This document shows positions 61,642 to 64,000 of a stretch of DNA of 64,000 nt, piece by piece (position 1 is the stretch's first letter; each line of letters begins with the position of its first letter). Under the pieces are notes generated by a model. That model saw nothing but the letters and a program-made list of their open reading frames with translations, was not told the origin of the DNA and searched no databases. The DNA comes from Streptomyces sp. NBC_01707 (GTDB lineage Bacteria; Actinomycetota; Actinomycetes; Streptomycetales; Streptomycetaceae). The DNA is taken from NCBI RefSeq assembly GCF_041438805.1, contig NZ_CP109190.1, positions 1,550,001 through 1,614,000 on the forward strand. Reading direction: 5' to 3'. Position numbers and translations under genes: made by a program.

Positions 61642-63087
61642 TCAGACCGCCGGAACCGGGTAGGTCGGGTACTCCACCCCGGAGACGTGCTGGACGACGC
61701 GGATGACCTGGCAGGAGTAGCCGAACTCGTTGTCGTACCAGAGGTAGAGGATCGCGTTGTCGCCGTCGACCTTGGTGGCGCCGGCGTCGACGATCGAGGC
61801 GTGGCGCGAGCCGATGAAGTCGCTCGAGACCGCGTCGGGAGCGGTGGTGAAGTCGATCTGGCGCTTGAGCGGCGAGGTCAGCGAGACGTTGCGGAGGTAG
61901 TCGAGGACCTCCTCGCGGGTGGTCTCACGCCCGAGCCGCAGGCTGAGGATCGCGATCGAGACGTCAGGCACCGGGACACGGATCGAGCTGCCGGTGATCG
62001 GTGCCTTGAGGTCGGGCAGCGCCTTGGCGACGGCGGAGGCCGCACCGGTCTCGGTGATGACCATGTTGAGCGGCGCCGAGCGGCCACGGCGGTCGGCGCT
62101 GTGGTAGTTGTCCAGCAGGTTCTGGTCGTTGGTGAACGAGTGGACGGTCTCCACGTGGCCGCGCAGGACGCCGTACTCGTCCGCCATCGCCTTCAGAGGC
62201 GGCACGATCGCGTTGGTGGTGCAGGACGCGCAGGACAGGATCTGCTCGTCCGGCTTGATCATGTCGTGATTGACGCCGTGCACGATGTTGGGGACGTCAC
62301 CCTTGCCGGGCGCGGTCAGGACGACCTTGTCGATACCGGGGCGCAAGTGCTTCGACAGGCCTTCGCGGTCGCGCCACTTGCCGGTGTTGTCGATGAGGAT
62401 GGCGTCCTTGATGCCGTACGCCGTGTAGTCGACCTCCGAGGGGTCGTTGGCGTAGATCACCTTGATCTCGTTGCCGTTGGCGCTGATCGTGCTGTTCGCC
62501 TCGTCGACGGTGATCGTGCCCTGGAACTGGCCGTGGATGGAGTCGCGGCGCAGCAGGGAGGCGCGCTTGACGATGTCCTGGTCACCACCCTGACGGACGA
62601 CGATGGCGCGCAGCCGCAGGCCGTTGCCGGAGCCGGCCTTCTCGATGAGCAGGCGGGCGACGAGGCGGCCGATGCGGCCGAAGCCGTAGAGGACGACGTC
62701 GCGCGGCTCGCTGCGCTCCATCTTGTTGGCACCGGTGGCGCCGGCGACGGCGCCGGCGGTGAACTCCTCCACCGAGAGACCGCGGTCGTCGGTCTTGTAC
62801 GTCGCGGCGAGCATGCCGATGTCGATCTGGGAAGGGCCGAGATCGAGCGAGGCGAGAGCCTGCAGGAACGGCATCGTCTCGGTGACCGAGAGTTCCTCAC
62901 CGGCGATCTGCCGGGCGAATCGGTGGGTCTTGAGGATGCTGACCACTGACTTGTTCACCAAGGAGCGGCTGTGAAGCAGGATCGTGACGTCCCGCTCCCG
63001 GTGCAGCTTCCCGATGATCGGGATCATCGACTCCGCGATCCTCTCGCGGTTCTTCCAGCTGGTGAACGAGTCCTCATTGACAGTCAC
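61642..63087 (-). CDS. gap: Glyceraldehyde-3-phosphate dehydrogenase, long form
   Basis: A 481-residue enzyme. The first ~125 residues are a helical extension (NEDSFTSWKNRERIAESMIP...) and the rest is a complete GAPDH: Rossmann motif VLYGFGRIGRLVARLL, catalytic cysteine in SCASCTTNAIVPPL, ETVHSFTNDQNLLD, HSADRRGRSAPLNM and LWYDNEFGYSCQ. The extended form matches the actinobacterial GapB-type enzymes, some of which prefer NADP and act in gluconeogenesis (family knowledge; preference not shown here). It is monocistronic by context, ending at the strong hairpin. Confidence 0.93.
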   Translation of the reverse strand: MTVNEDSFTSWKNRERIAESMIPIIGKLHRERDVTILLHSRSLVNKSVVSILKTHRFARQIAGEELSVTETMPFLQALASLDLGPSQIDIGMLAATYKTDDRGLSVEEFTAGAVAGATGANKMERSEPRDVVLYGFGRIGRLVARLLIEKAGSGNGLRLRAIVVRQGGDQDIVKRASLLRRDSIHGQFQGTITVDEANSTISANGNEIKVIYANDPSEVDYTAYGIKDAILIDNTGKWRDREGLSKHLRPGIDKVVLTAPGKGDVPNIVHGVNHDMIKPDEQILSCASCTTNAIVPPLKAMADEYGVLRGHVETVHSFTNDQNLLDNYHSADRRGRSAPLNMVITETGAASAVAKALPDLKAPITGSSIRVPVPDVSIAILSLRLGRETTREEVLDYLRNVSLTSPLKRQIDFTTAPDAVSSDFIGSRHASIVDAGATKVDGDNAILYLWYDNEFGYSCQVIRVVQHVSGVEYPTYPVPAV

Positions 63088-63374
63088 AGGTTTATCTTTC
63101 GAGCTAGGCGGTGCTCATATGCTAACCCGCCGCTCTTTTGATCATTCAAACGGTGCCACCTGAGCGCATCCCGCGATCGGCTCCATGGCCACACCGCGAC
63201 GGGAATGGGTCGCCGCATGGGAAAAAATGTTCCGTTAAAGCCGATTTGGACCAGTGCAATCTCCCTCATGTGATGCTCGTCGGTCTCGGCGTCGACGTGG
63301 TCCGCATCGACGGGCTCGGCGCACCTCCTCCTGGACGCCGTCCACGAACCGCGACGAGAAGCGCTCCGGATCCG

Positions 63375-63800
63375 TCACCGACCCGCGATCACGACAGCGA
63401 ACAGCGTCACCGAGAGCAGCACGACGAGGGCACCCCCGGCCATGAACGCGCGTTCAGCACCCAAGCGCTCCCGCCCGTGGACCACGACGATTCGCGGGTC
63501 GGCCGGATCGTAGGAGACATGTACGTTGTCGCCGTCGCTCAACGGCTGTCGCCGGGTGGAGGGAACGGGACAGACCACTTCCATCACCCTGTCGTCCTCC
63601 GTCACGAACTGGAGCAGCGGGCGCAGCATGGCCGACTCCTCACGGACCGCTGCCGGGTGCCGCTTGACGAGCGCCTGGACACGCACACCCGTCTCGCTCA
63701 ATCGGCGTGCCTGGCGCAAGCCGTAGGCCCCCACAAGGACGGCGAACATGCCGCCGAACGCGGCGATCCCTGCCGGCACGGCCACGGCCCCCACGCCCAT
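63375..63800 (-). CDS. DUF3592-type membrane protein
   Basis: A 141-residue protein with two hydrophobic segments (~5-25 and ~118-138) enclosing a beta-rich extracytoplasmic or cytoplasmic part with LLQFVTEDDRVMEVVCPVPS and VHVSYDPADPRIVVVHG, the pattern of DUF3592. ATG 63800 follows a GGAG/GAGG-rich stretch. The frame is open to 63869 but that adds a non-family N-terminus. It lies 65 nt after the kdpC stop on the same strand. Function unknown. The 287 nt to the GAPDH start contain no recognised gene. Confidence 0.8.
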   Translation of the reverse strand: MGVGAVAVPAGIAAFGGMFAVLVGAYGLRQARRLSETGVRVQALVKRHPAAVREESAMLRPLLQFVTEDDRVMEVVCPVPSTRRQPLSDGDNVHVSYDPADPRIVVVHGRERLGAERAFMAGGALVVLLSVTLFAVVIAGR

Positions 63801-63865
63801 GTCACGCCTCACTCCGATGTGTGTCCTCGCCCGGCCGCCTTCGCACAGGCACCCCGACATTCTGG

Positions 63866-64000
63866 TCACATCAGGGCGGCCAGCGCGTGGTTGAGTTCCA
63901 CGACGTTGACGCTTCTCTGACCCAGAAACCCGAGAACACGTCCCTGGACGTGGTGGGCGACCAGCGCCTTGACCTCGGCGGGGGCGAGGTGACGGGCCTT
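63866..64000 (-). CDS. kdpC: KdpC, potassium-transporting ATPase subunit C (3' end only)
   Basis: The last 44 codons of a gene that runs off the right edge. The peptide (EVKALVAHHVQGRVLGFLGQ, then RSVNVVELNHALAALM) matches the conserved KdpC C-terminus, where GFLGxxxVNVxELNxAL is diagnostic. KdpC helps assemble and activate the KdpFABC high-affinity K+ pump in the membrane. The stop is at 63866. Other kdp genes are expected just beyond the window on the minus strand's upstream side. Confidence 0.85.
   Translation of the reverse strand, partial: KARHLAPAEVKALVAHHVQGRVLGFLGQRSVNVVELNHALAALM

Noticed and set aside
63084..63269. 61-residue minus-strand frame upstream of GAPDH
   Set aside because: It overlaps the GAPDH start by a few bases, has no recognisable pattern or good initiation site, and lies where the GAPDH promoter should be.
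1..64000. tRNA, rRNA or CRISPR arrays
   Set aside because: No cloverleaf-like segment with a GTTCRANNC T-arm, no rRNA-like conserved tract and no spacer array was seen by eye. A tRNA covariance search would settle the first point.

Overview
The window is high-GC actinomycete DNA, most like a Streptomyces chromosome. The basis is strong G/C preference at third codon positions, GTG and TTG starts behind GGAGG-type ribosome binding sites, and typical families: multi-domain SpoIIE/PP2C phosphatases, a poly-HAMP hybrid kinase, a bacterial GPP34 protein, DUF6225, an NhaA-thioredoxin fusion, and an F420-type nitroreductase-fold protein. The species cannot be named from sequence alone. I saw no rRNA, tRNA or CRISPR array.

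Layout. 1-24.8 kb is a signalling island. It starts with an amino-acid-permease/SpoIIE phosphatase/ATPase fusion cut by the left edge. A small minus-strand membrane-protein operon, a DJ-1/PfpI protein and a divergent GlxA-type regulator follow. Next come an ATPase-GAF-phosphatase protein, a 1430-residue poly-HAMP hybrid kinase translationally coupled to a response regulator, an AI-2E exporter, a GH15 hydrolase, a PAS-phosphatase, a five-sensor-domain phosphatase/ATPase, a second GH15 hydrolase and an NAD kinase. 24.8-31 kb holds metabolic and membrane genes (NhaA fusion, PHP protein, deazaflavin-type oxidoreductase, UBP zinc finger, FUSC-type exporter) with two decayed relics. 31.4-36 kb is a light-sensing module: a bacteriophytochrome kinase facing a single-domain response regulator that is coupled to a GAF-SpoIIE phosphatase. 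An octanucleotide tandem repeat and a doubly frameshifted IS5-family element separate this from the next block.

37.5-49.8 kb is largely cell-envelope biology: NCS2 nucleobase permease, UppP, a BlaI/M56-peptidase pair with a perfect palindromic operator candidate, a secreted PGRP-type amidase, and a glycolipid-type glycosyltransferase divergent from an SDR/DMT-transporter/polysaccharide-deacetylase operon. A GPP34 protein and a Tat-exported epoxide-hydrolase-like enzyme follow. 50-64 kb is redox and carbon metabolism: an AraC regulator with aldo/keto reductase, GH65 phosphorylase with a degenerate HAD partner, a shortened Acg-type nitroreductase, zinc alcohol dehydrogenase, M20 peptidase, an HTH regulator and alpha/beta hydrolase divergent around a near-perfect palindrome, long-form GAPDH, a DUF3592 protein and the tail of kdpC.

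How it fits together. Five SpoIIE-type phosphatases lie in the first 36 kb, three of them carrying their own RsbW-like ATPase domain, yet there is no anti-anti-sigma (STAS) gene and no sigma factor in the window. The inference is that this is an input layer of a partner-switching stress network (membrane/solute, light, intracellular cues) whose STAS and sigma targets lie elsewhere. The most distinctive pieces are the transporter-phosphatase-ATPase fusion and the phytochrome/regulator/phosphatase light module.
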